Shown here piece after piece: positions 25,986-35,825 of a stretch of 64,000 bases of DNA. The stretch covers positions 1 through 64,000 of the forward strand of contig CASEYJ010000016.1 of NCBI GenBank assembly GCA_949292175.1, written 5' to 3'. Positions within the stretch are counted from its first letter, which is position 1; each line of letters begins with the position of its first letter. A model generated the notes under the pieces. That model was not told the origin of the DNA and did not search any database. It was given only the letters and a program-made list of their open reading frames with translations. This DNA comes from an uncultured bacterium (GTDB taxonomy: Bacteria > Cyanobacteriota > Vampirovibrionia > Gastranaerophilales > Gastranaerophilaceae). Position numbers and translations under genes: made by a program.

Positions 25986-26282
25986 TTAAAAATGCATGTC
26001 AAACTTCGGAGGCATTCCGTTTGTTTTTTCATCTTCCATACGCATTGCCGAACCGATTGTGAAGTTTTGAGCAAACATTTTATTTATTTCAAAGGTTATG
26101 TCACCGTTAAATACTTTTTCGTTTTCTTCTAAAAAGTTAAATAGAGGCTCAACCGGAGCTCCAACAATACCTGTTAGAGTTCCTTCGGCGAGTTTCATCG
26201 TACGTTCGCCAATTTCAGGAACTTTTACATTCATCCCGAATGGTTTATATGGTCTGTTAAATGAAGCACCTGTTTCTGTCAT
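25986..26282 (-). CDS. Small conserved-looking protein of unknown function
   Basis: A 98-residue protein with no signal peptide, membrane helix or Cys. It is rich in Met, Phe and Glu, with A-P-V-E-P-L-F-N-F-L near 41-50 and a final F-D-M-H-F. It has its own terminator, which supports that it is expressed. There is no close Shine-Dalgarno; a TATTAA lies about 6 bases before the ATG, which would fit a leaderless start, but this box is weak. No family is recognised. Confidence 0.6.
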   Translation of the reverse strand: MTETGASFNRPYKPFGMNVKVPEIGERTMKLAEGTLTGIVGAPVEPLFNFLEENEKVFNGDITFEINKMFAQNFTIGSAMRMEDEKTNGMPPKFDMHF

Positions 26283-26378
26283 ATCTTATTAATACACCTT
26301 ATTTTCTATCTAAGACATTTTAGATATCGGCACTTCGTTTCGAAAAGTTTAATTTTTTATCAGCTAATGTAACAATTA

Positions 26379-27632
26379 TTAATATTTATTATTACGTTTT
26401 TTAACAGCTTTTCTACTCTTTATTAGTTTTGCTTTTGCGTGTCTAAGTTTTCTGCGTTCGTCTCTAGTTAATGTTATTCCTGAGTCTGTTTTTTTTGTTT
26501 TTTGTGTGGTTTCGTTTCTTAAAGCTGACAGGTCTGCATCTAAAATTCCGGCTGATGCTGAGCTATAAGTTCTATTGGTTTGGGCAATATAACTTTTTTC
26601 GAGTTTACCTTGTTTATGCAATTCCACCAGTCTAGTCATATATCGGTTGTAATTTATAATCATAGATGGGTTTTGGAGAATTTGTGTTAATACAGATTCG
26701 TGATTACGTCTATTGTTATCACAAGCACATTCTAAAGCTAAGTTTTCCGGGCGTGTCTCTCCGTTGAGTTTACTAGGTTTTATATGTTCAATTGTTGCAA
26801 GTGAGTTGCTCAACATCCTTAATGCAATTTTTTGGTCGGCGTTAGCACCGTGGTAGTTTCTTTTTGCATATTTTACAATGAAGGCATCAGGATTGTTGTA
26901 TGCCATTGGTAGTTTTGCAGCCTCAGCTATAATTTTTTGTGCGGTTTTGTCTTGTGTATTGTTTATATCAAGTATGGCTTGTAATTTCCCGATAAAAACG
27001 CGTCGCCCAAATCTTGAAGTTTCTCTATTATCAAAAATTCTTGTATAGGTTTCATTTATTAGGTCTTTTATTGCGGTACTTTTTTCCGGTGGCAAATCTC
27101 TGCTCATAATACCGATATTTGTTAGAATAGAAGATTGTTCATGTATGATTTTTTTCTCTGCTTTAGGTAGCTTTTCCCTGAGCATTTCCAATAATGACAT
27201 ATCTGGGTGGTCGTGGTTTTTGGACTCCATCATTGAAAAAATCTTTGATTCAACCGGATGCAGGTATCGTTTTAATGATTTTATATGTCTAAGAATTTCT
27301 GTTGGGTCTGTTGTTGATAGTATTTTTTCTTCAAATTCGTTAAATTTATCAACCGGAAGCATTATATGTCCGCAGCAAGGGCAAGGAATATCATATTTTG
27401 CAAGTCTTAATATATTGAAACGTAGAACATCAACAGCTTTTGTTCGGTTTACTAAATCTTCCATAGTAGGGGTTACTATGCTTGGAATTTTTCCGCAGAA
27501 GCTGAAAGTATCTTTTGTCAGCGGGGACAAAACAGATAATCTGTTTTGAGAATAATCAGAATGATTATTCTCAATTTGTTTCTTTGGTTGTAATATGTTG
27601 AATTTTATTGGATTTACTGCAAATATTTTCAT
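26379..27632 (-). CDS. HNH-nuclease-like protein with distant zinc-knuckle Cys pairs
   Basis: A 417-residue protein. The N-terminal region holds F-S-F-C-G near 43-47. A C-P-C-C-G motif lies at 84-88, about 200 mostly helical residues follow, and then a segment with HNH layout: E282-H283-I-K-P, N297-L298-A-L, C302-A-C304-D-N-N-R-R (to 309). In HNH enzymes the acidic-His pair, the Asn and the CN-x-x-R/K element form the beta-beta-alpha metal site, with two Cys pairs holding zinc. Here the first pair would be contributed from far upstream. The C-terminus (390-417) is strongly basic. A paralogue sits at 46839-47894. Nuclease activity is inferred, not shown. Confidence 0.65.
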   Translation of the reverse strand: MKIFAVNPIKFNILQPKKQIENNHSDYSQNRLSVLSPLTKDTFSFCGKIPSIVTPTMEDLVNRTKAVDVLRFNILRLAKYDIPCPCCGHIMLPVDKFNEFEEKILSTTDPTEILRHIKSLKRYLHPVESKIFSMMESKNHDHPDMSLLEMLREKLPKAEKKIIHEQSSILTNIGIMSRDLPPEKSTAIKDLINETYTRIFDNRETSRFGRRVFIGKLQAILDINNTQDKTAQKIIAEAAKLPMAYNNPDAFIVKYAKRNYHGANADQKIALRMLSNSLATIEHIKPSKLNGETRPENLALECACDNNRRNHESVLTQILQNPSMIINYNRYMTRLVELHKQGKLEKSYIAQTNRTYSSASAGILDADLSALRNETTQKTKKTDSGITLTRDERRKLRHAKAKLIKSRKAVKKRNNKY

Positions 27633-27663
27633 ATGTAACCCTGTTATTTAAATACATATATAT

Positions 27664-27702
27664 AAAAAAAATTGCCGATTTGTTAAGAAACATAACCGAC
27701 AA
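27664..27702 (-). terminator. Terminator of tsaE-tsaB
   Basis: On the minus strand TTGTCG pairs with CGGCAA (one G-U) around an inner small hairpin, followed by seven Ts at 27670-27664. It lies just after the tsaB stop. Confidence 0.55.
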
Positions 27703-27705
27703 ATT

Positions 27706-28323
27706 TTATCCCATTGGTGGAGGCTGAATGTAAAGAGGCTTAAGTTTTCGCCAATCACAGTCAGCATCTTTAGCTTTTTCTACCGCAAGTTCTGCGAGGA
27801 ATTCTCCAAGCGGAGCTTTCATTTCTTGATATGAACTACCGCCTAAAATTGGTTTTAATTTGTTGTCGGTAATTATATCTTTACCTTCGCATTTGACTTT
27901 TACTTCATCAAGCGGAACTGCTCCTTTTATCTCATTATCACAATACAAGTAAGCTTTTTCTTTCCTTGCATCGAGTGCCACAATAGGAGCAAGCTTAGCA
28001 AGTATTTCAAGAGATGAAACTCCTATTGCTTTGCAATTCAGCTGTTGTGCCATAATTCTTGCTACTGTTGTGCAGGCTCTAATCCCCGTAAAACTTCCAG
28101 GCCCTACATTCGTTGCAATAAGATCAATATCTTTTGGAGTTAAGTTATTTTTTTTCAAGATTTCTTTAATTGTTGAAATTAAAAATGCTGAATGATATTT
28201 TTCATCGTGATTTTCAACAATTTCAGATGAGAGCACCTTTTCACCAGACTTTAATGTTATATACATTTTGTCTAGGCATGTGTCAAATGCTAATATAACT
28301 TGCTTTTCTCCACCCTGAGTCAT
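27706..28323 (-). CDS. tsaB: tRNA threonylcarbamoyladenosine biosynthesis protein TsaB
   Basis: Non-catalytic partner of TsaD in t6A37 modification of ANN-decoding tRNAs, 205 residues. It has the ASKHA fold start I-L-A-F-D-T-C, H-x-x-x-Y/H residues near 40, and the signature N-V-G-P-G-S-F-T-G-I-R near 71-81. Its start codon follows the tsaE stop directly (TAA-ATG), so the pair is coupled. tsaD and tsaC are not in the window. Confidence 0.92.
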   Translation of the reverse strand: MTQGGEKQVILAFDTCLDKMYITLKSGEKVLSSEIVENHDEKYHSAFLISTIKEILKKNNLTPKDIDLIATNVGPGSFTGIRACTTVARIMAQQLNCKAIGVSSLEILAKLAPIVALDARKEKAYLYCDNEIKGAVPLDEVKVKCEGKDIITDNKLKPILGGSSYQEMKAPLGEFLAELAVEKAKDADCDWRKLKPLYIQPPPMG

Positions 28324-28788
28324 TTATTTTTGCAACCCCTCTATGATTTTTATCATATCATCATTGTCTGACTCAAAGGAATATATTCTTGAATCATCGT
28401 TACTATATGTTACATTTATTCGAAGATGTTTGAAAGGAATTTCGTCCTGTGAGAACTCTGCCCATTCAACAAAGGTAACATTTTTACCTTCAGAATATTC
28501 TCTTAGTTCGTCTAAAATTGTTTTGACACCTTCGTTTTCTAATCTGTATAAGTCAAAGTGATATACCGGTAAAAGCCCGCTATGATATTCGTTTAATATT
28601 ACAAATGTTGGACTTGTTACTTTTTCTTTAACTTCCAGTGCTTCTGCGACAAGCTTTACAAACGCGGTTTTGCCTGCTCCGATTTCTCCATATAGGCTTA
28701 CAAAACATCCGTCTGTAATTAATTTCGCAAATCTTTGTGCTAATTCTTTTGTTTCTTCAATTGTTTTACAAACTTTTTCGTATTTCAT
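28324..28788 (-). CDS. tsaE: tRNA threonylcarbamoyladenosine biosynthesis ATPase TsaE
   Basis: ATPase that drives turnover of the TsaBD complex in t6A synthesis, 154 residues. Walker A is G-E-I-G-A-G-K-T (34-41). The family motif T-S-P-T-F-V-I-L-N-E-Y (about 58-68), H-F-D-L-Y-R-L near 77-83 and F-V-E-W-A-E (Walker B region, about 106-111) are all present. The ATG at 28788 is preceded by TAAAAT exactly 6 bases away with an extended TGC, so this operon is probably leaderless. Confidence 0.93.
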   Translation of the reverse strand: MKYEKVCKTIEETKELAQRFAKLITDGCFVSLYGEIGAGKTAFVKLVAEALEVKEKVTSPTFVILNEYHSGLLPVYHFDLYRLENEGVKTILDELREYSEGKNVTFVEWAEFSQDEIPFKHLRINVTYSNDDSRIYSFESDNDDMIKIIEGLQK

Positions 28789-28794
28789 ATGCTA

Positions 28795-28800
28795 ATTTTA
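28795..28800 (-). promoter_or_regulatory. -10 box of a leaderless promoter for tsaE-tsaB
   Basis: TAAAAT on the minus strand, with TGC in front (extended -10), 6 bases before the ATG at 28788. No -35 and no Shine-Dalgarno are seen. Confidence 0.55.
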
Positions 28801-28888
28801 GCACAAAGATTTATATTTGTTTTATTTGTAGCAAAAAAAACTTTGTTTATGTTTTCCTGTATATATAGTGGTTAAATTGTAGGTAAAT

Positions 28889-29905
28889 ATGAGCATTCCA
28901 AAAATTAGTTTTACATCAGAAAATAAATTGTTAAATTCAATGTACAATAAAGTTCAAGCGTCTGCGCCTAACCCGGCTCCTGTAGAAGCGAAGGTAGAGC
29001 AAAAAGCTGAACAAAATTTGAGTCAAAATCAGGAAAAGGAACAAATTCCAGAAAAAAATAATAATAAGGTTAGAAACTGGACAATTGGTCTAAGTTCAGC
29101 TGCAGTCTTGACTGCTCTTGGTGTTGTCGCAGGTCGAAGAGGATATTTGGGCGAAGGTGTTCAAAGATTTCTTGGTGCAGCCAAAAAAGAGACAACTGAA
29201 CTTTTGAGTAAAAGTGAGCTTGAAGATCTAGTTGAGGAGGCAATGGGCGACCTAGAAGGTAATGGAGCAGACCTAGTTGAACCTCAGACTGTTCTTGGAA
29301 GGGTTGATAATAAAGCTGATGATATAGTAGAATCTGTTGTAGATTCTTCTGGTGCAAGACTAGCATCTAAGCTTCCGGATAACTTTGACCCTGATGCAAT
29401 AAATGCAAAATTAGATTTAACAATCCCGAAAATTACAGATCCTTTGAAGCTTGATAAAATTCCTGATCCTCTTGAGGGTGTTGATCCTTCATTAGGAAAG
29501 CTCGGAGATGAGTTTAGTATTGAACTTAAAAATGGAAATACCAGAATTGTAAAATTTTCTGATGGTAAGTTCTCATCGGCCGTAGAATGTGATCCTTCTG
29601 GGAAAAAATTGTATTCGTGGAGTGTTTCAAATGCTAATTTTATTATCCATAAGGATGCCAGACGTGTTGTATACAATCGTTCAGGTAAGTTGAGCTATAT
29701 TGTAGAAAAAGGAAAAGACGGTTATGAACGTTTAATAAGTATAGGTCTTTTTTCAGATGATATTTTCTCAATTACGCATATGCGTAATCTTGGTGATAAA
29801 TTGTTAAGCATAAAAGATGATACATTAAAAAATGGTGAGAGAATAAAAGAAGAGTTTTATGATGAAACCGGAAAACGTATTATCTTTTCTCGCGATTTAA
29901 AGTAA
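28889..29905 (+). CDS. Lineage-specific membrane-associated protein, function unknown
   Basis: A 338-residue protein starting M-S-I-P-K-I-S-F-T-S, the N-terminal aromatic motif shared with other unknown genes here. A low-complexity Gln/Glu/Lys linker (about 30-60) leads to one hydrophobic helix (about 64-85). The middle is acidic with several D-P-L/D-P-S phrases. The C-terminal 140 residues form repeating strands of the type S-G-K-K-L-Y-S-W, S-G-K-L-S-Y-I and T-G-K-R-I-I-F, resembling the antibiotic-toxin YD/MORN-like repeats. The 3' end overlaps the convergent diguanylate cyclase gene by 26 bases. Role unknown. Confidence 0.7.
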   Translation: MSIPKISFTSENKLLNSMYNKVQASAPNPAPVEAKVEQKAEQNLSQNQEKEQIPEKNNNKVRNWTIGLSSAAVLTALGVVAGRRGYLGEGVQRFLGAAKKETTELLSKSELEDLVEEAMGDLEGNGADLVEPQTVLGRVDNKADDIVESVVDSSGARLASKLPDNFDPDAINAKLDLTIPKITDPLKLDKIPDPLEGVDPSLGKLGDEFSIELKNGNTRIVKFSDGKFSSAVECDPSGKKLYSWSVSNANFIIHKDARRVVYNRSGKLSYIVEKGKDGYERLISIGLFSDDIFSITHMRNLGDKLLSIKDDTLKNGERIKEEFYDETGKRIIFSRDLK

Positions 29906-31169
29906 ACTCAACCACTCTGTTTCTTCCGCTTTCTTTTGCTTGATAGAGTGCTTTGTCTGCTTTCATCAGTAAATTTTGAGAATTATCTCCGCTGATGTAG
30001 TTGCAAACTCCCAAACTTATTGTTACTGAAATTTGTTTGGTGGAGTTTTTAGTGTTTACTTTTTCGATATTAATTACTTCTTTCTCAACTGATGCCCTCA
30101 GACGTTCTGCTACGATTAGGGCTTCTTGCAAGTTTGTTGATGGTAATAGAATTACAAACTCCTCACCTCCATACCTTGCTGCAATGTCGTATTCTCTGAG
30201 CCCTGAGCGCATGATTTTAGCAACACTTTTTAAAACGGTGTCCCCTGCTGCGTGTCCATATGTGTCGTTAACCTTTTTAAAGAAATCTATGTCAGTCATA
30301 ATTACGCACAAGTCCGTCTTTTTACGCTTTGCGCTTGCAACTTCTTGGTTTATACGGTCATCCAGTTGCCTTCTGTTGTAAAATCCTGTCAATGCGTCTA
30401 ATGTCGCGTGTTTTAGAATGTCTGCGTATATGTTTGCTTGTGTAATCGTTGTTGCTGTTTGCAACGCTAATTGCTGAATATAGTAAAGTTCTTGGGTTAG
30501 AATTTCATCTTCCGTACTCTTGGTGACTAAGCAGCCGATGTTGTTGTTTTCGCTAATTAGTGGGAAGAAACTTATTTTTCTATCTTGGCTAAGGATATAA
30601 TCCGTCTTTACTTTTGGCACTGTTTCAAGAATATATTTGTCTAAACAGGTTTTAGGATAAACAAGTTTGTTTTTGCCGTTCTCTTTTAGAAATAAATATA
30701 TTAGGTGGTTTGAGATAAGTGTGTCTAAAATTTCTCCTATAATCGGGATTATATAGTTTAATTCATACTGTGACTCTATTATTTTTGCGATATTTTTCAT
30801 TGCATTGTGAAATTCAATGTTTTTTTGAATTCTGTTTGATAAGATGATATTATCAAGTTTTATCGCAATTATTGGAATTATTAACTCCAGAATCGCAGTG
30901 TCTTCTGATGTTGGATTTTCAATAGTTATTGTGCCCGAGAGTTGCCCTTTTACAAATAATGATGTTGTAATATTTTTGCCGTGTTTAATATATTCTCTGT
31001 TGTACAATTTTGTATAATCGGCAAGATCAATATTTTTAGGGCTTGAGCTGAAGTCTTTTATCGTAATACTTTTCTGAAAAAAATCCCTGAGGATTGCCTC
31101 AACGCTTTCAATAGTTAAGGATTCATTCAGGGATTTAAATAAAGTTTTTAATTTTTCGTTATCAGACAA
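29880..31169 (-). CDS. Diguanylate cyclase with N-terminal sensory domains
   Basis: Makes the second messenger c-di-GMP from two GTP. Of 429 residues, the C-terminal GGDEF domain (about 255-425) has D-A-L-T-G-F-Y-N-R-R at its start and the active-site R-Y-G-G-E-E-F. An R-E-Y-D inhibitory site (RxxD) lies five residues before GGEEF, so product feedback is expected. The first 250 residues look like one or two GAF-type domains with no membrane segment, so a soluble ligand or partner is sensed in the cytoplasm. It follows yebC by two bases and is probably cotranscribed. It could feed into pilus control. Confidence 0.9.
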   Translation of the reverse strand: MSDNEKLKTLFKSLNESLTIESVEAILRDFFQKSITIKDFSSSPKNIDLADYTKLYNREYIKHGKNITTSLFVKGQLSGTITIENPTSEDTAILELIIPIIAIKLDNIILSNRIQKNIEFHNAMKNIAKIIESQYELNYIIPIIGEILDTLISNHLIYLFLKENGKNKLVYPKTCLDKYILETVPKVKTDYILSQDRKISFFPLISENNNIGCLVTKSTEDEILTQELYYIQQLALQTATTITQANIYADILKHATLDALTGFYNRRQLDDRINQEVASAKRKKTDLCVIMTDIDFFKKVNDTYGHAAGDTVLKSVAKIMRSGLREYDIAARYGGEEFVILLPSTNLQEALIVAERLRASVEKEVINIEKVNTKNSTKQISVTISLGVCNYISGDNSQNLLMKADKALYQAKESGRNRVVEFTLNREKR

Positions 31170-31171
31170 AT

Positions 31172-31921
31172 TTAGCCCTCTAATTTTTGCATAATTTCGT
31201 CAGAAATATCGAAATTTGCATACACATTTTGAACATCATCATGTTCTTCAAGTTTATCAAGAAGTTTTAGTATCTGATCGGCTGTTTTTTCGTCAGTAAC
31301 TTCGATTGTGTTTTGAGGGATTCTTGTTAGTTCAGCTGTTTCTGATTTGAAACCTTCTTTTTCTAATCCTTCAACAACGTTTTGGAAATTTTCCACGCTG
31401 GTTATTACTTTGTATTGACCATCTTCCTCTGTAACGTCTTCAGCATCAAGGTTTATTGCGGCTTCAAACAGTTTATCGAAATCTGTATCTTCACCGAATG
31501 TGATAACACCTTTTTGGTCAAACATCCAGCCTACACAGCCTGTTGCACCAAGACTGCCATTGTATTTTGTGAAGTAGCTTCTAACATCTCCGGCAGTTCT
31601 GTTTCTGTTATCGGTCATTGCTTCTACGAAAACTGCAACTCCACCGGCTGCATATCCTTCGTATGTAAGTTCTTCATAATTTTCAGCACCTGCTGCGCCG
31701 GCTCCTTTTTCAATAGCTCTTTTAATGTTATCGTTCGGAAGACCTGCTGCTTTTGCTTTTTCAATTGCTGTTCTTAATCTGAAGTTTCCGGCAGGATCCG
31801 GACCTCCAAGTCTTGCTGATACGATTAATTCTCTTGAATATTTTTGGAATACAACTGCACGTTGTGAATCTACTTTTGCCTTTTTATGTTTAATGGTTGA
31901 CCATTTTGAGTGTCCTGACAT
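31172..31921 (-). CDS. yebC: YebC/PmpR-family DNA-binding or translation regulator
   Basis: A 249-residue member of the TACO1/YebC family. It begins [14 protein letters not shown], which is diagnostic, with [11 protein letters not shown] near 59-69 and [11 protein letters not shown] near 85-95. Members have been described as transcription regulators and, more recently, as factors that relieve ribosome stalling. The Shine-Dalgarno GAGGAAA precedes the ATG. It heads a two-gene unit with the diguanylate cyclase. Confidence 0.93.
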   Translation of the reverse strand: MSGHSKWSTIKHKKAKVDSQRAVVFQKYSRELIVSARLGGPDPAGNFRLRTAIEKAKAAGLPNDNIKRAIEKGAGAAGAENYEELTYEGYAAGGVAVFVEAMTDNRNRTAGDVRSYFTKYNGSLGATGCVGWMFDQKGVITFGEDTDFDKLFEAAINLDAEDVTEEDGQYKVITSVENFQNVVEGLEKEGFKSETAELTRIPQNTIEVTDEKTADQILKLLDKLEEHDDVQNVYANFDISDEIMQKLEG

Positions 31922-32350
31922 ATTTTTTTCCTCTTTTTTACTTTTCCTGACCTGATATTAACAAAAACAATCTAAGGTTGCAAATATTTTTAGTTTACAT
32001 AATCTATGTTACGGGAATAGAAAAAGTAGCGCTGCGTTGTCCTTAGCAGCGCTTGAACGATTTCGTTTGCTTTTAAGCAAACGGAAAGAACATCCATTCG
32101 GTCAAATCGGCGCCGTAGGCGACGAAGTCTAATTAGCGTGTTTTTCTCTTTTGAGGTACTTTTCTCTTTTTTCCTCGCAACAAAAAAGAGAAAAGTAGCA
32201 AAATGAATAGTTTTTTAAAATAGAAGAAATAGGTTATGTTCATTTCTTTCTCTTTATTTGCGAAGAAAAGAGAAAGTAATTATTAATTAATCATTAAATT
32301 AATATGACTTCCTTCAAAATAACGTTAAAATGATAGTATAAAAATTTATT
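31922..32350. repeat. Gene-free region filled with hairpin-forming inverted repeats
   Basis: Five inverted repeats in 250 bases: AGCGCTGC/GCAGCGCT (32028-32053), CGTTTGCTT/AAGCAAACG (32064-32083), a short CGCC/GGCG element near 32111-32122, a perfect 16-bp pair (32157-32172 with 32182-32197, 9-base loop), and CTTTCTCTTT/AAAGAGAAAG (32246-32276). The last two share TTTCTCTTT arms and a GCG-containing loop. No ORF or known RNA is recognised. The clpB promoter follows. Confidence 0.7.
32337..32342 (+). promoter_or_regulatory. Probable -10 box of clpB
   Basis: TATAAA, with TTCAAA 18 bases upstream as a weak -35. It gives a leader of about 20 bases with GGAG before the ATG at 32369. No CIRCE or other heat-shock operator is seen. 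Confidence 0.5.
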
Positions 32351-32368
32351 TTGAATGGAGTTGATACT

Positions 32369-34969
32369 ATGGCAGACTTTAATAAGTTTACGAATTATTC
32401 GCAGGAAATTATTTCCTCTGCAAGTGCGTTGATGAATGAATATAAAAATTCAGAACTTCAACCAGAACATATTATGCTTGCAATGATTAAAGATAATGGT
32501 ATTATTAAAGACTATTTGACAGAATTAAAATTACTAAATCAAGGCTTTATAAATAAAGTTGTAAGTGCTGTTAAGAGTTTCCCGACTATATCTGGGCCTC
32601 CAAATCCCGGTCAGTTATTTTTGTCTACCGATACTTACAGGTTATTGGATTTAGCTGTTGGTGAAGCTGATAAACTTAAAGACGATTACGTTGGTATTGA
32701 GTCAATCTTGCTTGCAATGTCAATGCTAGATAATTCAAATATACAACGTTTATTGCAGGATGCAGGTGTAAACCAAAATTCAGTACTTAATGCGATGAAA
32801 AAAGTAAGAGGTAATAAAAAAGTGGATAATAAAAATGCAGAAGAAAATATGAAAGCTCTTGAAAAATATTCAACTGATCTAACAGAAAGAGCAAGAAAAG
32901 GTAAGCTTGATCCGGTTATTGGCCGAGATGAAGAGGTTAGACGTATAATTCAAGTTCTTAATAGGAGAACTAAGAACAATCCTGTACTTATAGGTGAACC
33001 CGGTGTTGGTAAGACTGCGATAGTTGAAGGTCTAGCACAACGTATTGTTCGAGGTGATGTCCCTGAAAGCTTGAAGGATGTAAAACTTGTTGCTCTCGAT
33101 ATGGGTGCACTTGTTGCAGGTGCCAAGTTTAGAGGTGAATTTGAAGAACGTCTAAAAGCTGTTCTTAAAGAAGTTGAAGATTCAAATGGCGCAATTGTTA
33201 TGTTTATAGATGAACTTCACACTGTTGTTGGTGCTGGAGCTACTGAAGGATCTATGGACGCAGGTAACCTATTAAAACCTATGCTTGCAAGAGGCGTGTT
33301 GAGAACAATTGGTGCGACAACTATCAATGAATATCGTAAATATATTGAAAAAGACCCGGCATTAGAAAGACGTTTCCAACCTGTATTGGTTGGTGAACCT
33401 TCTGTTGAAGATACTATAAGTATATTGAGAGGTCTGAAAGAAAAGTATGAAGTTCACCACGGTATTCGTATTCTTGATAGTGCTTTAATTCAAGCTGCGA
33501 AACTTTCTGATAGATATATTACAGATAGGTTTTTGCCGGATAAGGCTATTGACTTGATAGATGAAGCGGCTTCTGCTTTGCGTATTGAAATCGATTCTAT
33601 GCCTGAAGAAATTGATACCTTAATGCGTCAAAAAATTCAATTGGAAATTGAAAGAGAAGCTTTGAAAAAAGAAACATCAGAAGAATCTCAATTGAAAATT
33701 GAAGATTTGACAAAGCAGATTAATGAATTTGAAGGTAAAATTGCCATATTGAAAGAGCAATGGGAAAAGGAAAAGGCTTCAATTACAGGTGAAGCTGGTA
33801 TTAAGGAAGAAATTCAAAAAATCCAAAGTAAAATTGAAGAAGCTGAAAGAAATACTGATCTTCAAACTGCAGCTGAACTAAAATATGGTAAATTGTTGGA
33901 GCTTCAAAAACAATTAAAGGCAGTTCAATCTCAGGAAAAGACTACAAATAGGCTTTTAAAAGAAGAAATCGACGATGAAGATATTGCAAATGTTGTAAGT
34001 AAGTGGACAGGAATTCCTGTTGCAAAGCTTGTCGAAAGTGAAAAACAAAAACTTATTAATATGGAAGATATTCTTCATAAACGGCTTGTTGGTCAAGATG
34101 AAGCTGTTGTTACGGTTTCTGATGCAATTCGTCGTGCTCGTTCAGGCTTGAAGGATCCTAAACGTCCGATAGGTACTTTCTTATTCTTGGGACCAACAGG
34201 TGTAGGTAAAACTGAGCTTGCAAAATCGTTGGCAGAATTTATGTTTAATGATGAAGACGCGCTTATCCGTATTGATATGTCTGAATATATGGAAAAACAC
34301 AATGTTTCAAGACTTGTCGGAGCTCCTCCGGGATATGTCGGTTACGATGAAGGCGGTCAATTAACTGAGGCTGTCAGAAGAAAACCTTATTCAGTGGTTC
34401 TTTTTGATGAAATTGAAAAAGCTCACCCTGATGTATTCAACATAATGCTTCAGATTTTTGACGATGGACGTTTAACCGATTCTAAAGGTCGAACTGTTGA
34501 CTTTAAGAATACTGTTATCATTATGACTTCTAATATAGGAAGTGATATTATTCTTGAAGATTCTCTTAAATCTCTGGGTACGGAGGCAGACTTTGAGTCT
34601 ACCAAGGAAAAGGTTTTAGATATTTTGAGAACGAAATTTAAACCTGAATTTCTGAACAGAATTGATGAAACAATATTCTTTAGAGCGTTAACTCTTCATC
34701 AGTTGTCGAAAATCGTTGATATTCAAGCTGATTACTTACGTCGCTTGTTGAAAGATCAGGAAATTGAGCTTGAGATTACCGATGATGCTAAAGAATTGCT
34801 CGCAACCAGAGGGTTTAACCCTGTTTATGGTGCTAGACCTTTGAAAAGAGTTATTCGTCAAATGGTTGAAAATCCTCTTTCTAAAGAAATTTTATCAGGC
34901 AAATTTATGCGAGGTGATAAATTGAGGATTGATGTCAAAGATGATGAAATTGTTTTTGATAAGGTTTAA
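32369..34969 (+). CDS. clpB: ATP-dependent disaggregase ClpB
   Basis: Hsp100 chaperone that pulls proteins out of aggregates together with DnaK, 866 residues. It has an N-terminal Clp repeat domain (about 1-140), AAA1 with G-E-P-G-V-G-K-T near 209, a long coiled-coil middle domain (about 400-520) which separates ClpB from ClpA/ClpC, and AAA2 with G-P-T-G-V-G-K-T near 607 and the D2 C-terminal part R-P-L-K-R-V-I. The start at 32369 is used because GGAG lies 8 bases upstream; an in-frame TTG at 32351 would add six residues and lacks a site. A terminator follows. Confidence 0.95.
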   Translation: MADFNKFTNYSQEIISSASALMNEYKNSELQPEHIMLAMIKDNGIIKDYLTELKLLNQGFINKVVSAVKSFPTISGPPNPGQLFLSTDTYRLLDLAVGEADKLKDDYVGIESILLAMSMLDNSNIQRLLQDAGVNQNSVLNAMKKVRGNKKVDNKNAEENMKALEKYSTDLTERARKGKLDPVIGRDEEVRRIIQVLNRRTKNNPVLIGEPGVGKTAIVEGLAQRIVRGDVPESLKDVKLVALDMGALVAGAKFRGEFEERLKAVLKEVEDSNGAIVMFIDELHTVVGAGATEGSMDAGNLLKPMLARGVLRTIGATTINEYRKYIEKDPALERRFQPVLVGEPSVEDTISILRGLKEKYEVHHGIRILDSALIQAAKLSDRYITDRFLPDKAIDLIDEAASALRIEIDSMPEEIDTLMRQKIQLEIEREALKKETSEESQLKIEDLTKQINEFEGKIAILKEQWEKEKASITGEAGIKEEIQKIQSKIEEAERNTDLQTAAELKYGKLLELQKQLKAVQSQEKTTNRLLKEEIDDEDIANVVSKWTGIPVAKLVESEKQKLINMEDILHKRLVGQDEAVVTVSDAIRRARSGLKDPKRPIGTFLFLGPTGVGKTELAKSLAEFMFNDEDALIRIDMSEYMEKHNVSRLVGAPPGYVGYDEGGQLTEAVRRKPYSVVLFDEIEKAHPDVFNIMLQIFDDGRLTDSKGRTVDFKNTVIIMTSNIGSDIILEDSLKSLGTEADFESTKEKVLDILRTKFKPEFLNRIDETIFFRALTLHQLSKIVDIQADYLRRLLKDQEIELEITDDAKELLATRGFNPVYGARPLKRVIRQMVENPLSKEILSGKFMRGDKLRIDVKDDEIVFDKV

Positions 34970-34977
34970 TTGATAAT

Positions 34978-35006
34978 AAAAAGAGGCTGTAAAGGCCTCT
35001 TTTTTT
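34978..35006 (+). terminator. Terminator of clpB
   Basis: AAAAAGAGGC and GCCTCTTTTT around a 7-base loop, followed by Ts. It can also serve the convergent pseudopilin gene. Confidence 0.85.
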
Positions 35007-35007
35007 A

Positions 35008-35721
35008 TTAGTATAACGCGTTACAAGCATTTAGGTTATAGTAGAAAATATCTTTTCCGAATTCATTTGGTGCTTGTGTTGAGTTTACATCTATTATTGC
35101 GGCAGCACACTGTGTTAAGGATTTGTTTTTCGGTGTTGTAATGTTAGGAAGCCTGCTGAACGGACTTTGTGCTTTTTCTTTGCAATCAGGATTAAATGTT
35201 ATTAGCAAAGACGCTCCGCTGTTTAGTACTACTGCAGTTGAGTCATATTGTTCGAAAAAACTCATCATCATTGGTACATCTGCAATGCTTCCGTTAGCGA
35301 GTATACCGGCTGATTCGGCATTGTTTGTTGGAGGGTTCATAGCCCTTGCTGCTCTTGCAAGTATGCTGCTTGAACACATGTTGAAATCGGCATTAAATCT
35401 GTAAGTGTTTGGTTCTAACTTGATTTCTTGCGGAAAACATTTTTCTAATTCGCTATTTTTGCAAACTTTACTTATTACCATATGTTTTTTCAGTTCGTTT
35501 ACAAAATCTTCTGTACCTTTTATGTGTTCAAGAGAATCGTCTGCATATATTTTGTTGACAGCTTGTGCAAATTTTGATGATTCAGCTTGATATCTTGTTT
35601 TATTAACTTTATCCTGATAAGACGCAATTAGCTGAGGCATTGTTGCTGCTGCAATTATGCCAAATACGCTGATAACTATAAGTACTTCAGCTAAGGTAAA
35701 TGCTTTATTCCTATTATCCAT
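35008..35721 (-). CDS. Type IV pseudopilin-like protein
   Basis: A 237-residue pilin-like protein. A short charged leader (M-D-N-R-N-K-A) is followed by F-T-L-A-E-V-L-I-V-I-S-V-F-G-I-I-A-A-A-T-M-P, the type II/IV pilin helix with Glu5. As in the 19045 gene, Ala rather than Gly precedes the Phe. Six Cys residues in the globular domain could form disulfides. It is monocistronic. With PilT and the other pseudopilin it suggests a dispersed pilus or competence-type system. Confidence 0.8.
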   Translation of the reverse strand: MDNRNKAFTLAEVLIVISVFGIIAAATMPQLIASYQDKVNKTRYQAESSKFAQAVNKIYADDSLEHIKGTEDFVNELKKHMVISKVCKNSELEKCFPQEIKLEPNTYRFNADFNMCSSSILARAARAMNPPTNNAESAGILANGSIADVPMMMSFFEQYDSTAVVLNSGASLLITFNPDCKEKAQSPFSRLPNITTPKNKSLTQCAAAIIDVNSTQAPNEFGKDIFYYNLNACNALY

Positions 35722-35813
35722 ATCTCCTCGAGAGTTATTCTTTATACTATACAGTATAAGCTATGTTAATGGGTTTTTAATCCTTCTTGAGAATTATTTT
35801 TATTTTTTTGTGT

Positions 35814-35819
35814 TAGTAT
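35814..35819 (+). promoter_or_regulatory. Extended -10 box of a leaderless promoter
   Basis: TGT-TAGTAT followed by 6 bases and the ATG at 35826. No Shine-Dalgarno is present. Confidence 0.55.
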
Positions 35820-35825
35820 TTATAT

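Noticed and set aside
29070..29676. Two antisense ORFs over the 28889 gene
   Set aside because: Low-complexity Leu/Gln and Ser shadows of the coding strand without start signals.
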